Notes: generated by a model not told the origin, from the letters alone. DNA of 64,000 nucleotides from Aestuariicoccus sp032586235 (GCF_032586235.1 NZ_JAWHTD010000006.1:124001-188000); one strand, 5' to 3'; positions 7,801-17,608 are shown, numbered from the stretch's first letter. Program-made: numbers and translations.

Positions 7801-9372
7801 ATGAAGCTGACGGTCTGGACATACGAGGGCCCGCCCCATGTCGGCGCCATGCGCGTCGCCACCGGAATGACCGGTCTGCATTACGTGCTGCACGCGCCGC
7901 AGGGCGACACCTATGCCGATCTGCTCTTCACGATGATCGAGCGGCGCAACCACCGCCCGCCGGTGACCTACACCACCTTCCAGGCCCGCGATCTGGGCAG
8001 TGACACGGCGCATCTTTTCAAGGACGCCTGCTTGGCCGCCTACGATCGCTTCCGGCCCGAGGCGATCATCGTCGGGGCCTCGTGCACCGCCGAGCTGATC
8101 CAGGACGATCCCGGCGGCATGTCCGAAACCCTCGGCCTGCCGGTGCCGGTCATCCCGCTGGAGCTGCCCAGCTATCAGCGCAAGGAAAACTTCGGCGCGG
8201 ACGAGACGTTCTATCAGATCGTCAAGGCGCTGGCTAAGCCGATGCCGCGCACCGAACGCGTGACCGCCAACCTGATCGGCCCCACCGGCCTCGGCTTCCG
8301 GCACCGCGACGACATCACCGAGCTCACCGGCCTGCTGATGGAGATGGGGATCGAGGTCAACGTGGTCGCCCCGATGACCGCCAGCCCGTCGGATATCGCC
8401 CGGCTGGGCCAGGCGCATTTCAACGTTCTGATGTATCCCGAAACCGCCGAAACCGCCGCCCGCTGGATGGAGCGGGAACTGGGCCAGCTGTTCACAAAGA
8501 CCGTCCCCATCGGCGTCGGCGCAACCCGCGACTTCGTCGCCGAGGTGGCGCAGCTGGCTGGTGTCGCGCCAAAGCTGGACGACAGCCGCCTGCGGTTGCC
8601 CTGGTACTCGGCCAGCGTCGACAGCACCTATCTGACCGGCAAGCGGGTTTTCCTCTTTGGCGACGGCACGCATGTCGCCGCCTGCGCCCGCATCGCGCGC
8701 GACGAGATGGGGTTCGAGGTGGTGGGCCTGGGCTGCTACAACCGCGAGCAGGCCCGCAACATCCGCGCGGTCGCGCGGGATTTCGGCGTCGAGCCGCTGG
8801 TCACCGACGATTACCTGGAAGTCGAGCGCCGGATCGAAGAGCTGGCGCCGGAACTGATTCTCGGCACCCAGATGGAGCGGCACATCGGCAAGCGGCTGGG
8901 TATCCCCTGCGCCGTGATCTCGGCCCCGGTGCATGTGCAGGATTTCCCCGCGCGCTACAGCCCGCAGATGGGGATCGAGGGCGCGAACGTCATCTTCGAC
9001 ACCTGGGTGCATCCACTGGTCATGGGGCTGGAAGAGCATCTTCTGACCATGTTCCGCGAGGATTTCGAATTTCACGACGAGGCCGGGGCGAGCCATCACG
9101 GCGGCGCCGCCCGGCCCCGGGCCGAGGAGGGGGGCCAGCCCCCCGCGCCTGCGGCGCCCCCCCGGAGTATTTCCGCCAAGAAGAAGCAGGAAGAGGGCGC
9201 TTCGTCGATCGAGGTGATCTGGCTTCCGGCCGCCGAGAAGGAGTTGAAGAAGATCCCGTTCTTCGTGCGCGGCAAGGCGCGGCGCAACACCGAGACGTTC
9301 GCGGCCGAGCGCGGGGTCGCCGAGATCAGCGTCGATACGCTTTACGAGGCGAAGGCCCATTATGCGCGATAG
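7801..9372 (+). CDS. bchB: Dark-operative protochlorophyllide reductase subunit BchB
   Basis: 523 codons from the ATG at 7801 (MKLTVWTYEGPPH is the usual N-terminus; the open frame upstream lies in repeat A). Asp36 (GDTYAD) and Cys95 (GASCTAEL) are visible. Asp36 is the unusual Asp ligand of the NB cluster, and Asp274 (SASVDSTY) corresponds to the proposed proton donor to protochlorophyllide. A C-terminal PCP_red-type domain (about 466-523, LKKIPFFVRGKARRNTE) follows a linker that is encoded by a repeat element (copy B). The stop codon lies inside bchH, an 11-base overlap. Confidence 0.97.
   Translation: MKLTVWTYEGPPHVGAMRVATGMTGLHYVLHAPQGDTYADLLFTMIERRNHRPPVTYTTFQARDLGSDTAHLFKDACLAAYDRFRPEAIIVGASCTAELIQDDPGGMSETLGLPVPVIPLELPSYQRKENFGADETFYQIVKALAKPMPRTERVTANLIGPTGLGFRHRDDITELTGLLMEMGIEVNVVAPMTASPSDIARLGQAHFNVLMYPETAETAARWMERELGQLFTKTVPIGVGATRDFVAEVAQLAGVAPKLDDSRLRLPWYSASVDSTYLTGKRVFLFGDGTHVAACARIARDEMGFEVVGLGCYNREQARNIRAVARDFGVEPLVTDDYLEVERRIEELAPELILGTQMERHIGKRLGIPCAVISAPVHVQDFPARYSPQMGIEGANVIFDTWVHPLVMGLEEHLLTMFREDFEFHDEAGASHHGGAARPRAEEGGQPPAPAAPPRSISAKKKQEEGASSIEVIWLPAAEKELKKIPFFVRGKARRNTETFAAERGVAEISVDTLYEAKAHYAR
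9126..9190 (+). repeat. Interspersed palindromic repeat, copy B, in frame inside bchB
   Basis: Hairpin GGGGGGC (9129-9135), CA, GCCCCCC (9138-9144), followed by the family core GGAGTATTTCCGCCAAGAAG. It is translated as roughly residues 442-464 of BchB, rich in Pro, Ala, Glu and Lys, between the catalytic and C-terminal domains. The same core is intergenic in copies A, D and E. Confidence 0.85.
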
Positions 9373-12300
9373 CTTCGGCGATATCCGGGCGTACAACATC
9401 GCCATCATCACGCTGGACAGCCATGCGGCGGGCCCGGTGGCGCGGGCCTCGGCGCGGCTGGCGCGGGAGTTTCCGGGGCTGAGCATCACGGTTCATGCCG
9501 CCGCCACCTGGGGCGAGACGCCCGAGGCGCTGGCCGAGGCCCGACAGGCCATCGCCGGTGCGGACATGATCGTCGCGAACCTGCTCTTTCTGGAAGAACA
9601 CATCACGCCGATCCTCGACGATCTGAAGGCTGTGCGCGACCGGGTCGACGGGCTGATCGGCGTGATCGCCGATGCCGAGATCGTCAAGCTGACAAAGCTG
9701 GGCAAGCTCGACATGCAGGCGCCCGCCTCTGGCATGATGAAGCTGATGAAGCGGCTGCGCGGCTCGTCCAAGCCGTCGACGGAATCCGGCGCCAAGAAAA
9801 TGGCGCAGCTGCGCCGCCTGCCGAAGATGCTGCGGCTGATCCCGGGCAAGGCGCAGGATCTGCGCAGCTGGTTTCTGGTCATGCAATACTGGCTGGGCGG
9901 GTCGGACGACAATATCGAGGCGATGGTGCGCTACCTGCTGAGCAGATATGCCAAGGGCCGGGCCGAGTGGCTGGGCGCCGAGGCGCCGCTGCCGCTGGAA
10001 TATCCCGACACCGGGCTTTACCACCCCGACCTGCCGGGGCGCATCACCACGGATGTCGCCGATCTGCCGCAGCGGGCGGATTGCGTTGCCACGGTGGGTC
10101 TGGTGATGATGCGGTCCTATGTGCTCTCGTCGGACACTGCGCATTACGACGGTGTCATCCGCGCGCTCGAGGCGCGGGGGCTGCGGGTGCTGCCCGCTTT
10201 TGCCGGAGGGCTGGATGCGCGGCCCGCGGTGGACGCCTATTTCCGCGATGAACACGGGCCGAAGATCGACGCGCTGGTGTCGCTGACCGGGTTCAGCCTT
10301 GTGGGGGGACCCGCGTACAACGACAACGCCGCCGCGATCAAGACGCTCAAGGCGCTCGACATTCCGTATGTCGCGGCGCACCCGCTTGAATTTCAGTCGC
10401 TGGGCCAGTGGGCGCGCAGCCCGCAGGGGCTGGGTCCGATCGAGACCACCATGCTGATCGCATTGCCCGAGCTGGACGGGGCCACCAACCCGACGGTTTT
10501 CGGCGGACGTCTGGATGCGGGCGGCTGTCAGGGCTGCGCGCATATGTGCGCGCTGGGCGAGGACACCAAGGAGATGGTGCCCTGCCACGAGCGGGTCGAC
10601 AGCCTGGCCGAGAAGGTCGTGCGTCTGGCCAGCCTGCGGCGCAAGCAAAACGCGGACAAAAACGTCGGCATCGTGCTGTTCGGCTTTCCGCCCAACGCAG
10701 GCGCGGCCGGAACGGCGGCCTATCTGAGCGTCTTCGAAAGCCTCTGGAACACTTTGCAGGCGATGCAGGCGCAGGGTTATGATGTCGAGCTGCCCGACAG
10801 TGTCGAGGCATTGCGCGAGGCGGTGCTGGGCGGCAACGCGCGGCAATACGGGCAAGAGGCGAATGTCGCCGCCCATGTGGATGCCGAAACCATCGTGCGC
10901 ACCACCCCGTCGCTCAAGGCCATCGAGGCGGTCTGGGGTCCGGCCCCGGGGCGCGTGCAATCGGACGGGCGCGGCGTGTTCGTGCTTGGCCGGCAGTTGG
11001 GCAAGGTCTTTGTCGGGCTGCAGCCGGCCTTCGGTTACGAAGGCGATCCGATGCGTCTGCTGTTCGAGCGCGGCTTTGCGCCGACCCATGCCTTCGCGAC
11101 GTTCTATCTGTGGCTGAAACATCAGTTCGAGGCCGATGTGATCCTGCATTTCGGGATGCATGGCGCGCTGGAATTCATGCCGGGCAAGCAGGCCGGGCTG
11201 GGCGCGACCGACTGGCCCGACCGGCTGATCGGCGAGATGCCGAACGTCTATCTTTATGCCTCGAACAACCCGTCCGAGGCGTCGTTGGCCAAGCGCCGGT
11301 CTGGCGCCGTGACAGTCACCCATCTGACGCCGCCGCTGGCACAGTCGGGGCTCTACAAGGGGTTGGCCGAGCTCAAGGACAGTCTGACCCGCTGGCGCGA
11401 GGGCAACGGCGACGATCCCGACCGGCCGGAGCTGGCCGCGCTGATCGCCGAGCAGGCCGAGGCGGTCGATCTGGATGGACGCGATCCCGATACGCTTTGG
11501 CTGAAGCTGCTGGAGACCGAGGAGTCGCTGATCCCGGACGGGCTGCATGTGCTGGGTCAGGGGTTCTCGGATGCGGCGCGGGCCGAGTATCTGGGGCTGA
11601 TCGAGGGTGCGGATGACGAGACGAAGGCGCGGGTCGACCGGCTTTTGCAGGAAGATCACGAGATCCCCGCGCTGATGCGGGCGCTGTCGGGGCGTTACAT
11701 CGCGCCGGTGGCGGGGGGCGATCTGATCCGGTCCACGGATGTGCTGCCCACCGGGCGCAACATCCATGCGTTCGATCCGTTCCGCATGCCGACCGAGTTT
11801 GCCTGCCGCGACGGCGCGCGCCAGGCGCAGCTGTTGCTGGAGACCCATGCAAGCCTGCCGCGCACCGTGGCGCTGGTGCTGTGGGGATCGGACAATATCA
11901 AGAGCGACGGCGCGCCGTTGGCGCAGGCGCTGGCGCTGATCGGGGCGAAACCGCGGTTCGACAGTTTCGGGCGCATCTCGGGTGCCGATCTGGTGCCGCT
12001 GGAGGAGCTGGGCCGGCCGCGGATCGACGTGGTGATGACCTTGTCGGGGATCTTCCGCGATCTTTTGCCCCTGCAGACCCGGATGCTGGCTGAGGCCGCG
12101 CTGAAGGCGGCCGAGGCGGACGAGCCGGCCGAGATGAACTTTATCCGCGCTCATGCGCTGGCCTATGTCGAAGAGCATGGCTGCGACATGGCCACCGCCG
12201 CGCTGCGGGTCTTTTCCAATGCCGAAGGGGCCTATGGGTCGAACGTGAACGCGCTGGTCGATTCCTCGGCCTTTGGCGAAGAGGACGAGCTGGCCGACGC

Positions 12301-12928
12301 CTATGAGGCGCGCAAGAGCTTTGCTTACGGCGTGAACGGCAAGGCCAGCGCCAATGCGGCGCTGTTGCAGACGCAGCTGAAGACCGTCGATGTGGCCTAT
12401 CAGAACCTCGAGTCGGTCGAGCTGGGGGTGACGACGGTCGATCACTACTTCGACACGCTCGGGGGCATTTCGCGCGCGGTGAAGCGTGCGCGCGGTGGTG
12501 ACGAGGCGGCGATCTATATCAGCGATACCACACGCGGGGCGGGCAAGATGCGCAGTCTGGCGGATCAGGTGGCGCTGGAGACGCGGTCGCGGTCGCTGAA
12601 CCCCAAGTGGTTCGAGGGGATGCTTAAACACGGGGCCGAGGGCGTCCGCCAGATCGAGGCGCAGGTGACCAACACGATGGGATGGTCGGCGACCACCGGG
12701 AAGGTGGATCCCTGGGTCTATCAGCGGATCTCGGAAACTTTCGTGCTGGATGCCGAGATGCGCGACCGGCTGGCCGCGCTGAACCCCACTGCGTCGAGCC
12801 GGATGGCGAACCGTCTGCTCGAGGCGCATGACCGCAATTACTGGCAGCCCGACGCCGCCACGCTGGCGGCCCTGCAGGACGCCGCGGACGCGCTGGAAGA
12901 CCGGGTCGAGGGGATTGCGGCGGAATGA
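9362..12928 (+). CDS. bchH: Magnesium chelatase subunit BchH
   Basis: 1188 codons, the usual length. Large porphyrin-binding subunit of Mg-chelatase, which inserts Mg into protoporphyrin IX as the first committed step of bacteriochlorophyll synthesis. It has a CobN/Mg-chelatase fold throughout, with N-terminal DUF3479-like segment (about 10-160) and CobN-like segments such as LHFGMHGALEFMPGKQAGLG (near residue 595). The ATG overlaps the bchB stop. BchI and BchD, its ATPase partners, are not in this window and must lie elsewhere in the photosynthesis cluster. Confidence 0.97.
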   Translation: MRDSFGDIRAYNIAIITLDSHAAGPVARASARLAREFPGLSITVHAAATWGETPEALAEARQAIAGADMIVANLLFLEEHITPILDDLKAVRDRVDGLIGVIADAEIVKLTKLGKLDMQAPASGMMKLMKRLRGSSKPSTESGAKKMAQLRRLPKMLRLIPGKAQDLRSWFLVMQYWLGGSDDNIEAMVRYLLSRYAKGRAEWLGAEAPLPLEYPDTGLYHPDLPGRITTDVADLPQRADCVATVGLVMMRSYVLSSDTAHYDGVIRALEARGLRVLPAFAGGLDARPAVDAYFRDEHGPKIDALVSLTGFSLVGGPAYNDNAAAIKTLKALDIPYVAAHPLEFQSLGQWARSPQGLGPIETTMLIALPELDGATNPTVFGGRLDAGGCQGCAHMCALGEDTKEMVPCHERVDSLAEKVVRLASLRRKQNADKNVGIVLFGFPPNAGAAGTAAYLSVFESLWNTLQAMQAQGYDVELPDSVEALREAVLGGNARQYGQEANVAAHVDAETIVRTTPSLKAIEAVWGPAPGRVQSDGRGVFVLGRQLGKVFVGLQPAFGYEGDPMRLLFERGFAPTHAFATFYLWLKHQFEADVILHFGMHGALEFMPGKQAGLGATDWPDRLIGEMPNVYLYASNNPSEASLAKRRSGAVTVTHLTPPLAQSGLYKGLAELKDSLTRWREGNGDDPDRPELAALIAEQAEAVDLDGRDPDTLWLKLLETEESLIPDGLHVLGQGFSDAARAEYLGLIEGADDETKARVDRLLQEDHEIPALMRALSGRYIAPVAGGDLIRSTDVLPTGRNIHAFDPFRMPTEFACRDGARQAQLLLETHASLPRTVALVLWGSDNIKSDGAPLAQALALIGAKPRFDSFGRISGADLVPLEELGRPRIDVVMTLSGIFRDLLPLQTRMLAEAALKAAEADEPAEMNFIRAHALAYVEEHGCDMATAALRVFSNAEGAYGSNVNALVDSSAFGEEDELADAYEARKSFAYGVNGKASANAALLQTQLKTVDVAYQNLESVELGVTTVDHYFDTLGGISRAVKRARGGDEAAIYISDTTRGAGKMRSLADQVALETRSRSLNPKWFEGMLKHGAEGVRQIEAQVTNTMGWSATTGKVDPWVYQRISETFVLDAEMRDRLAALNPTASSRMANRLLEAHDRNYWQPDAATLAALQDAADALEDRVEGIAAE

Positions 12929-12954
12929 CCGGGTGTTGCGCATATGACTTTTGC

Positions 12955-13000
12955 CGGAGCGGGGGGCCAGCCCCCCGCACCCCCCGGGATATTTACGGAT
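12955..13000 (+). repeat. Interspersed palindromic repeat, copy C (bchH-bchL)
   Basis: Hairpin GGGGGGC-CA-GCCCCCC, the same stem as copy B, followed by a diverged core CCCCCCGGGATATTTACGG in which AAGAAG is replaced. It lies in the 115-bp gap between bchH and bchL, the largest gap inside this part of the superoperon. Confidence 0.65.
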
Positions 13001-13043
13001 CAGTGAAACAGGGGCGATCCGCGCCTGTCGATTGGAGGATTTC

Positions 13044-14009
13044 ATGAGCCCACTGGATACCAAGCTGCCGCCCGCCGCCCGCGCCAACATGCGCGAGGCC
13101 GCCGGTCTGGAGGCACGCGGGCTGGGGGCGCCGCCGGTGCTGAAAGGTCAGGATGGCGAAGGATCGGTGCAGGTGCATCAGGACGCCTCGATGAAGATCG
13201 AGGGGGCCAAGGTGTTTTCGGTCTACGGCAAGGGCGGGATCGGCAAATCGACCACCAGCTCGAACCTGTCGGCGGCGTTTTCCAAGCTTGGCAAGCGGGT
13301 TCTGCAGATCGGCTGCGACCCCAAGCACGACAGCACCTTTACCCTGACAGGCCAGTTGCAGCCCACCGTGATCGACATTCTGAAGGAGGTCGATTTCCAC
13401 GCCGAGGAGCTACGCCCCGAGGATTTCGTGACCGAAGGCTGGAACGGTGTGCAATGCATCGAGGCGGGCGGGCCGCCCGCCGGAACGGGCTGCGGCGGCT
13501 ATGTGGTGGGTCAGACGGTGAAGCTCTTGAAGCAGCATCATCTGCTGGAGGACACCGACGTGGTGATCTTCGACGTGCTGGGCGACGTGGTCTGCGGCGG
13601 GTTCGCGGCGCCTTTGCAGCATGCGGACAAGGCGGTGATCGTCACCGCTAACGATTTCGACAGCATCTATGCGATGAACCGGATCATCGCCGCCGTGCAG
13701 GCCAAGTCGGCAAACTACAAGGTGCGGCTGGCGGGCTGCATCGCCAACCGGTCGAAGGCCACCGACGAGGTGGACCGGTTCTGCGACACCGTCGGATTCA
13801 AGCGGATTGCACATATGCCCGATTACGACGCGATCCGGCGCTCGCGGCTGAAGAAGAAGACGCTCTTCGAGATGCCCGACGAGCAGGACATCGTCGAGGC
13901 GCGCAAGGAATACGTCCGGTTGGCCGAGGCGCTGTGGAACAGCACGGACGCCCTGGCGCCCGCGCCGCTGCCTGACCGCGAGATCTTTGAATTGCTGGGG
14001 TTCGACTGA
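13044..14009 (+). CDS. bchL: Protochlorophyllide reductase iron protein BchL
   Basis: 321 codons from the ATG at 13044 (GGAGG at 13034-13038); the open frame upstream runs through repeat C and is not coding. NifH-like ATP-dependent reductase that feeds electrons to BchNB. Walker A YGKGGIGKST at residues 61-70. Cys150 and Cys184, 34 residues apart as in known BchL, are ligands of the [4Fe-4S] cluster that bridges the dimer. The N-terminus before the Walker motif is about 30 residues longer than the NifH core. Confidence 0.97.
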   Translation: MSPLDTKLPPAARANMREAAGLEARGLGAPPVLKGQDGEGSVQVHQDASMKIEGAKVFSVYGKGGIGKSTTSSNLSAAFSKLGKRVLQIGCDPKHDSTFTLTGQLQPTVIDILKEVDFHAEELRPEDFVTEGWNGVQCIEAGGPPAGTGCGGYVVGQTVKLLKQHHLLEDTDVVIFDVLGDVVCGGFAAPLQHADKAVIVTANDFDSIYAMNRIIAAVQAKSANYKVRLAGCIANRSKATDEVDRFCDTVGFKRIAHMPDYDAIRRSRLKKKTLFEMPDEQDIVEARKEYVRLAEALWNSTDALAPAPLPDREIFELLGFD

Positions 14010-14010
14010 C

Positions 14011-14682
14011 GTGAGCTATGACGCCACCAGAAACCGGGTCGAGGATTATTTCGACCGCAGCGCCACCAAGGTCTGGGAGCGTCTGACCTCGGACGCGCCG
14101 GTATCGCGCATTCGCGCGACTGTGCGCGCCGGCCGCGACCGGATGCGCGCGCGGATGCTGGAGGCGCTGCCCGCCGATCTGACGGGGATGCGGGTGCTGG
14201 ATGCCGGGTGCGGGCCCGGTGTGGCGACGATCGAGCTTGCACGGCGCGGGGCCGAGGTGGTGGCGGCGGATATCTCGCCGGCGCTGGTGCGCATCGCCGA
14301 GGACCGCCTGCCAGAGGCGCTGCGGCCGAGGGTGACCTTTGCCGAGGGCGACATGCTGTCGGCGCATCTGGGCAGTTTCGACCATGTCTTTGCGATGGAC
14401 AGCCTGATCTATTACCGCGCCGACGATATCCGTGCGGCGCTGGGCGCGTTTGCCGAGCGGACCAGCGGCAGCGTCGTCTTTACGGTCGCGCCGCGCACGC
14501 GGCTTCTGATGGCGATGTGGTACGCGGGCAAGATGTTCCCGCGCGCCGACCGGTCGCCGGTGATGATCCCGCATGCGCCGGCTGCTTTGCAGCGCCATGT
14601 GGCGGACATCGGCCAGCTGAGCGACCTGGGGCGCGTCGCCAGCGGCTTTTACATCAGCCACGCGCTGGAGTTCCGGGGATGA
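14011..14682 (+). CDS. bchM: Mg-protoporphyrin IX O-methyltransferase BchM
   Basis: 223 codons starting at GTG 14011, one base after the bchL stop; the ATG in the same frame at 13987 lies inside bchL. The RNRVEDYFDR N-terminus agrees with known BchM. Methylates the C13 propionate of Mg-protoporphyrin IX with SAM, giving the AcsF substrate. SAM-binding motif VLDAGCGPG at about residue 61, acidic end of beta-2 at VAADIS. Stop overlaps lhaA as ATGA. Confidence 0.95.
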   Translation: MSYDATRNRVEDYFDRSATKVWERLTSDAPVSRIRATVRAGRDRMRARMLEALPADLTGMRVLDAGCGPGVATIELARRGAEVVAADISPALVRIAEDRLPEALRPRVTFAEGDMLSAHLGSFDHVFAMDSLIYYRADDIRAALGAFAERTSGSVVFTVAPRTRLLMAMWYAGKMFPRADRSPVMIPHAPAALQRHVADIGQLSDLGRVASGFYISHALEFRG

Positions 14683-16118
14683 TCCTGCGTCAGTCCCATA
14701 TCAGGCAACTGGGCGCGCGGATGCTGCCCTTCTCGGACGCGGCGTCTGAGGGTTTGCCGTTGGGGCAATTGCTGCGGCTGGCGCTCTTTCAGGTGTCGGT
14801 GGGCATGGCGGGCGTCATGCTGTTGGGCACGCTGAACCGGGTGATGATCGTCGAGCTTTCTGTGCCGGCGGTGCTGGTGGCGATCATGGTGGCGCTGCCG
14901 GTGCTGATCGCGCCGTTCCGGGCGCTTCTGGGCTTCAAGTCCGACAATTACCGCAGCGCCATCGGCTGGAAGCGCATTCCCTACCTTTGGTTTGGCACGC
15001 TCTGGCAGATGGGCGGGCTGGCGATCATGCCGTCGTGCCTGCTGGTGCTGGGCGGCGACGTGGTGCACGACGTGCCCTTCGCGGGCGAGGTGCTGGCGGG
15101 GCTGGCCTTTGTCATGACCGGGCTCGGGATGCACATGACCCAGACCGCCGGTCTGGCGCTGGCCGCCGACCGCGCGACCGAGGAAACGCGGCCCCGGGTC
15201 GTCGCGCTGCTTTACGTGATGTTCCTGATCGGGATGGGCCTTTCGGCGATCGTGATCGGCTGGCTGCTGCGCGATTTCAGCGGGCTTTTGCTGATCAAGG
15301 TGGTGCAGGGGACGGCGGTGGCGACGGTCGTTCTGAACGTGATCGCGCTTTGGAAACAAGAGCGCGTCCGTCCCATGAGCGCCGAGGAACGCGCCGCGCC
15401 TCAGCCGACCTTCCAGGACGCCTGGCGCGATCTGATGGCGGGCGGCATGGCCGGGCGGCTGCTGGCGGTGGTGTTCCTGGGCACGATGGCCTTCAACATG
15501 CAGGACGTGCTGCTGGAGCCTTATGGCGGCGAGATCCTAGGGCTGAGCGTTTCGGCGACAACGCTGTTGACGGCCACATGGGCCGCGGGCGCGCTGGTGG
15601 GCTTTGCGCTGGCGGCGCGCTGGCTGGCGGGGGGTATCAACCCCTACCGCATGGCGGCGCGCGGATTGCTGGCAGGGCTGGCCGCGTTCAGCGCGGTGAT
15701 CTTCGCCAGCCCGATGGGATCGGAAACCTTGTTCTTTGTCGGGGCCGGGCTGATCGGCTTTGGCGGCGGGCTTTTTGCAGTGTCGACGCTGACCGCGGCG
15801 ATGACGATGCCGGACACCGGCCTGGCGGGCAAAGGTCTGGCGCTGGGTGCCTGGGGTGCCGCGCAGGCAACAGCGGCGGGGGTGTCGACCCTGATCGGCG
15901 GCGCGCTGCGCGACGGGGTGAACTCGATCGTCGTGACCGGCGCCTGGGGCCCCGCGCTCAACGATCCGGCCACGGGTTATTCCGTGGTGTACCACACCGA
16001 GATCGGGCTTTTGTTCGTGACCCTCGTGGCCCTTGGCCCGCTGGTCACCCGCGCCCGCATCCAACCGCAATCGAAAAAGAAACCGACAGGGCTGGGCCTT
16101 GCCGATTTCCCTACATGA
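14679..16118 (+). CDS. lhaA: LH1 assembly protein LhaA (PucC-family MFS)
   Basis: 479 codons from ATG 14679; the frame is open far upstream as a shadow of bchM. Twelve-segment BCD-family membrane protein needed for light-harvesting 1 assembly in Rhodobacter. Motifs: LNRVMIVEL near residue 50, KSDNYRSAIGWKRIPY near 87, LEPYGGE near 280, GLALGAWGAAQA near 386. The position between bchM and puhA is conserved. A puhA promoter could lie inside its 3' end, as described in R. capsulatus; no clear element is seen. Confidence 0.95.
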   Translation: MILRQSHIRQLGARMLPFSDAASEGLPLGQLLRLALFQVSVGMAGVMLLGTLNRVMIVELSVPAVLVAIMVALPVLIAPFRALLGFKSDNYRSAIGWKRIPYLWFGTLWQMGGLAIMPSCLLVLGGDVVHDVPFAGEVLAGLAFVMTGLGMHMTQTAGLALAADRATEETRPRVVALLYVMFLIGMGLSAIVIGWLLRDFSGLLLIKVVQGTAVATVVLNVIALWKQERVRPMSAEERAAPQPTFQDAWRDLMAGGMAGRLLAVVFLGTMAFNMQDVLLEPYGGEILGLSVSATTLLTATWAAGALVGFALAARWLAGGINPYRMAARGLLAGLAAFSAVIFASPMGSETLFFVGAGLIGFGGGLFAVSTLTAAMTMPDTGLAGKGLALGAWGAAQATAAGVSTLIGGALRDGVNSIVVTGAWGPALNDPATGYSVVYHTEIGLLFVTLVALGPLVTRARIQPQSKKKPTGLGLADFPT

Positions 16119-16145
16119 CCAAGGCCCCAAAAGGAGGGACGACCC

Positions 16146-16925
16146 ATGACCGAAGACTATATCGTAGGAAATCTGGACGTGGCCAGCATCGCGCTCTGGC
16201 TGTTCTTCTTCTTCTTCGTGGCGCTTGTGATCTGGATCCAGCGGGAAAACCAGCGCGAGGGCTATCCGCTTCTGGATGAGGACGGCACTCAGGCCGATGC
16301 GGGCGGTGTCTTTCCGAACCCTGCCGACAAGACTTTCATCCTGCCGCATGGCCGGGGCGAGGTGACGGTGCCCTCGGGGCAGAACCCGGAACGCGACGAT
16401 ATCGACGGCAAGTTGACGCGTAGCCACGAATCCGGGGGGTTCCCGTGGGATCCGGCGGGCGACGGTCTGGCGGACGGCGTGGGACCGGCGTCCTGGGCGG
16501 CGCGCAAGGATGTGCCCGAACTTGACGGCAAGGGGCACCCCAAGATCGTGCCAATGTCGGCGACCGAGAATTTCCACGTCGCCGCGGGCCGCGACCCGCG
16601 CGGTCTGCCCGTGGTGGCCGCCGATGGCGCGATCGTGGGCAAGATCACCGATATGTGGCTAGACGAGCCCGAGCAGATGGTGCGCTACCTCGAGATCGAG
16701 CTCGATGGCGATTACGGCGAGGGCTCGCGCCTGGTGCCGCTGACGTTGGCCCGCATCTGGGGCAACCAGGTCAAGGTCAAGTCGCTCAACGGCGAGAACT
16801 TTGCCGGGGTGCCGAAGACCGCCGCGCCGCGTCAGGTAACCAAGCTCGAAGAGGACAAGATCTGCGCCTATTACGGCGGCGGTCCCCTGTTCGCCACGGG
16901 TGACCGGCTGACGCCGGTGATCTGA
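16146..16925 (+). CDS. puhA: Photosynthetic reaction centre H subunit PuhA
   Basis: 259 codons with a strong GGAGG upstream. One N-terminal membrane helix (residues about 13-34, ALWLFFFFFVALVIWI) followed by YPLLDEDG, then a soluble PRC-barrel domain holding the cytoplasmic cap (DPRGLPVVAADG at about 152, KITDMWLDEPE at about 168). It caps the L/M core and shapes the proton path to QB. The puf genes for L and M are not in the window. Confidence 0.97.
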   Translation: MTEDYIVGNLDVASIALWLFFFFFVALVIWIQRENQREGYPLLDEDGTQADAGGVFPNPADKTFILPHGRGEVTVPSGQNPERDDIDGKLTRSHESGGFPWDPAGDGLADGVGPASWAARKDVPELDGKGHPKIVPMSATENFHVAAGRDPRGLPVVAADGAIVGKITDMWLDEPEQMVRYLEIELDGDYGEGSRLVPLTLARIWGNQVKVKSLNGENFAGVPKTAAPRQVTKLEEDKICAYYGGGPLFATGDRLTPVI

Positions 16926-16957
16926 TCCAAAGACAGCGCCACGGGGGGACGAAACCG

Positions 16958-17599
16958 ATGCCACATGACGACTTTGAAATCGAACCGGTCCGGGGTCTGC
17001 CGGAACTGCCGCCAGAGGGGGAGCATATCCTCTGGCAGGGCAGCCCGAACTGGTGGCAGCTCAGCTGGGAATCGCTGAGCCTGCCCTGGGTGGCCGGGTA
17101 CTTCGTCTTCCTCGCGGCGTGGCGCTTTGTGTCGGTGATCGACCTGATGCCCGTCGGGCAGGCGCTGGGTGCATCGGTGCCGTTCCTGATCCTGGGCGGA
17201 ATCGTGCTGGCGCTGTTGATGCTGGTGGGGCTCATTCAGGCCAGATCGACGGTCTACACGGTGACCAACCGCCGGGTCGCGATGCGGATCGGGGCGGCGC
17301 TGAATGTGACGCTGAACCTGCCCTATACGCAGATTCGCAATGCGGAACTTGCGCTGCGCCGGAACGGAACCGGGACCATCGCCTTCGAGACCATGGGCGA
17401 TCTGCGTATGAGCTATCTGGTCTGCTGGCCGCATGTCCGGCCCTGGGTGATGCGCCGCACGCAGCCCGCGCTGCGCTGCATTCCCGATGCCGAACGGGTG
17501 GCCGGCATGATCGCCGAGGCCGCGCAGGCCCGGGTGTCGATGCCGCAGGTGGCCCGGTCGGCGGGTCCCGCGGACAGCGCCGCGGTTGCGGCGGAATAG
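16958..17599 (+). CDS. puhB: Photosynthetic complex assembly protein PuhB
   Basis: 213 codons, SD GGGGGA. Two to three hydrophobic segments (about 45-65 and 73-95) and a PH-like domain with TVYTVTNRRVAMRIG (about 98-112). It assists reaction centre and LH1 assembly in R. capsulatus. It sits 32 bp after puhA and 9 bp before puhC. The last 25 residues are low-complexity Ala/Ser. Confidence 0.92.
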   Translation: MPHDDFEIEPVRGLPELPPEGEHILWQGSPNWWQLSWESLSLPWVAGYFVFLAAWRFVSVIDLMPVGQALGASVPFLILGGIVLALLMLVGLIQARSTVYTVTNRRVAMRIGAALNVTLNLPYTQIRNAELALRRNGTGTIAFETMGDLRMSYLVCWPHVRPWVMRRTQPALRCIPDAERVAGMIAEAAQARVSMPQVARSAGPADSAAVAAE

Positions 17600-17608
17600 G
17601 GGCGGACG

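Noticed and set aside
7633..9489. 618-codon minus-strand frame opposite bchN and bchB
   Set aside because: Shadow of bchB; low-complexity Arg/Gly/His-rich translation without motifs.
9326..13090. 1254-codon open frame on the minus strand opposite bchH
   Set aside because: Composition is an artefact of the GC-rich codon bias of bchH; it has no family motif and overlaps certain genes on both ends.
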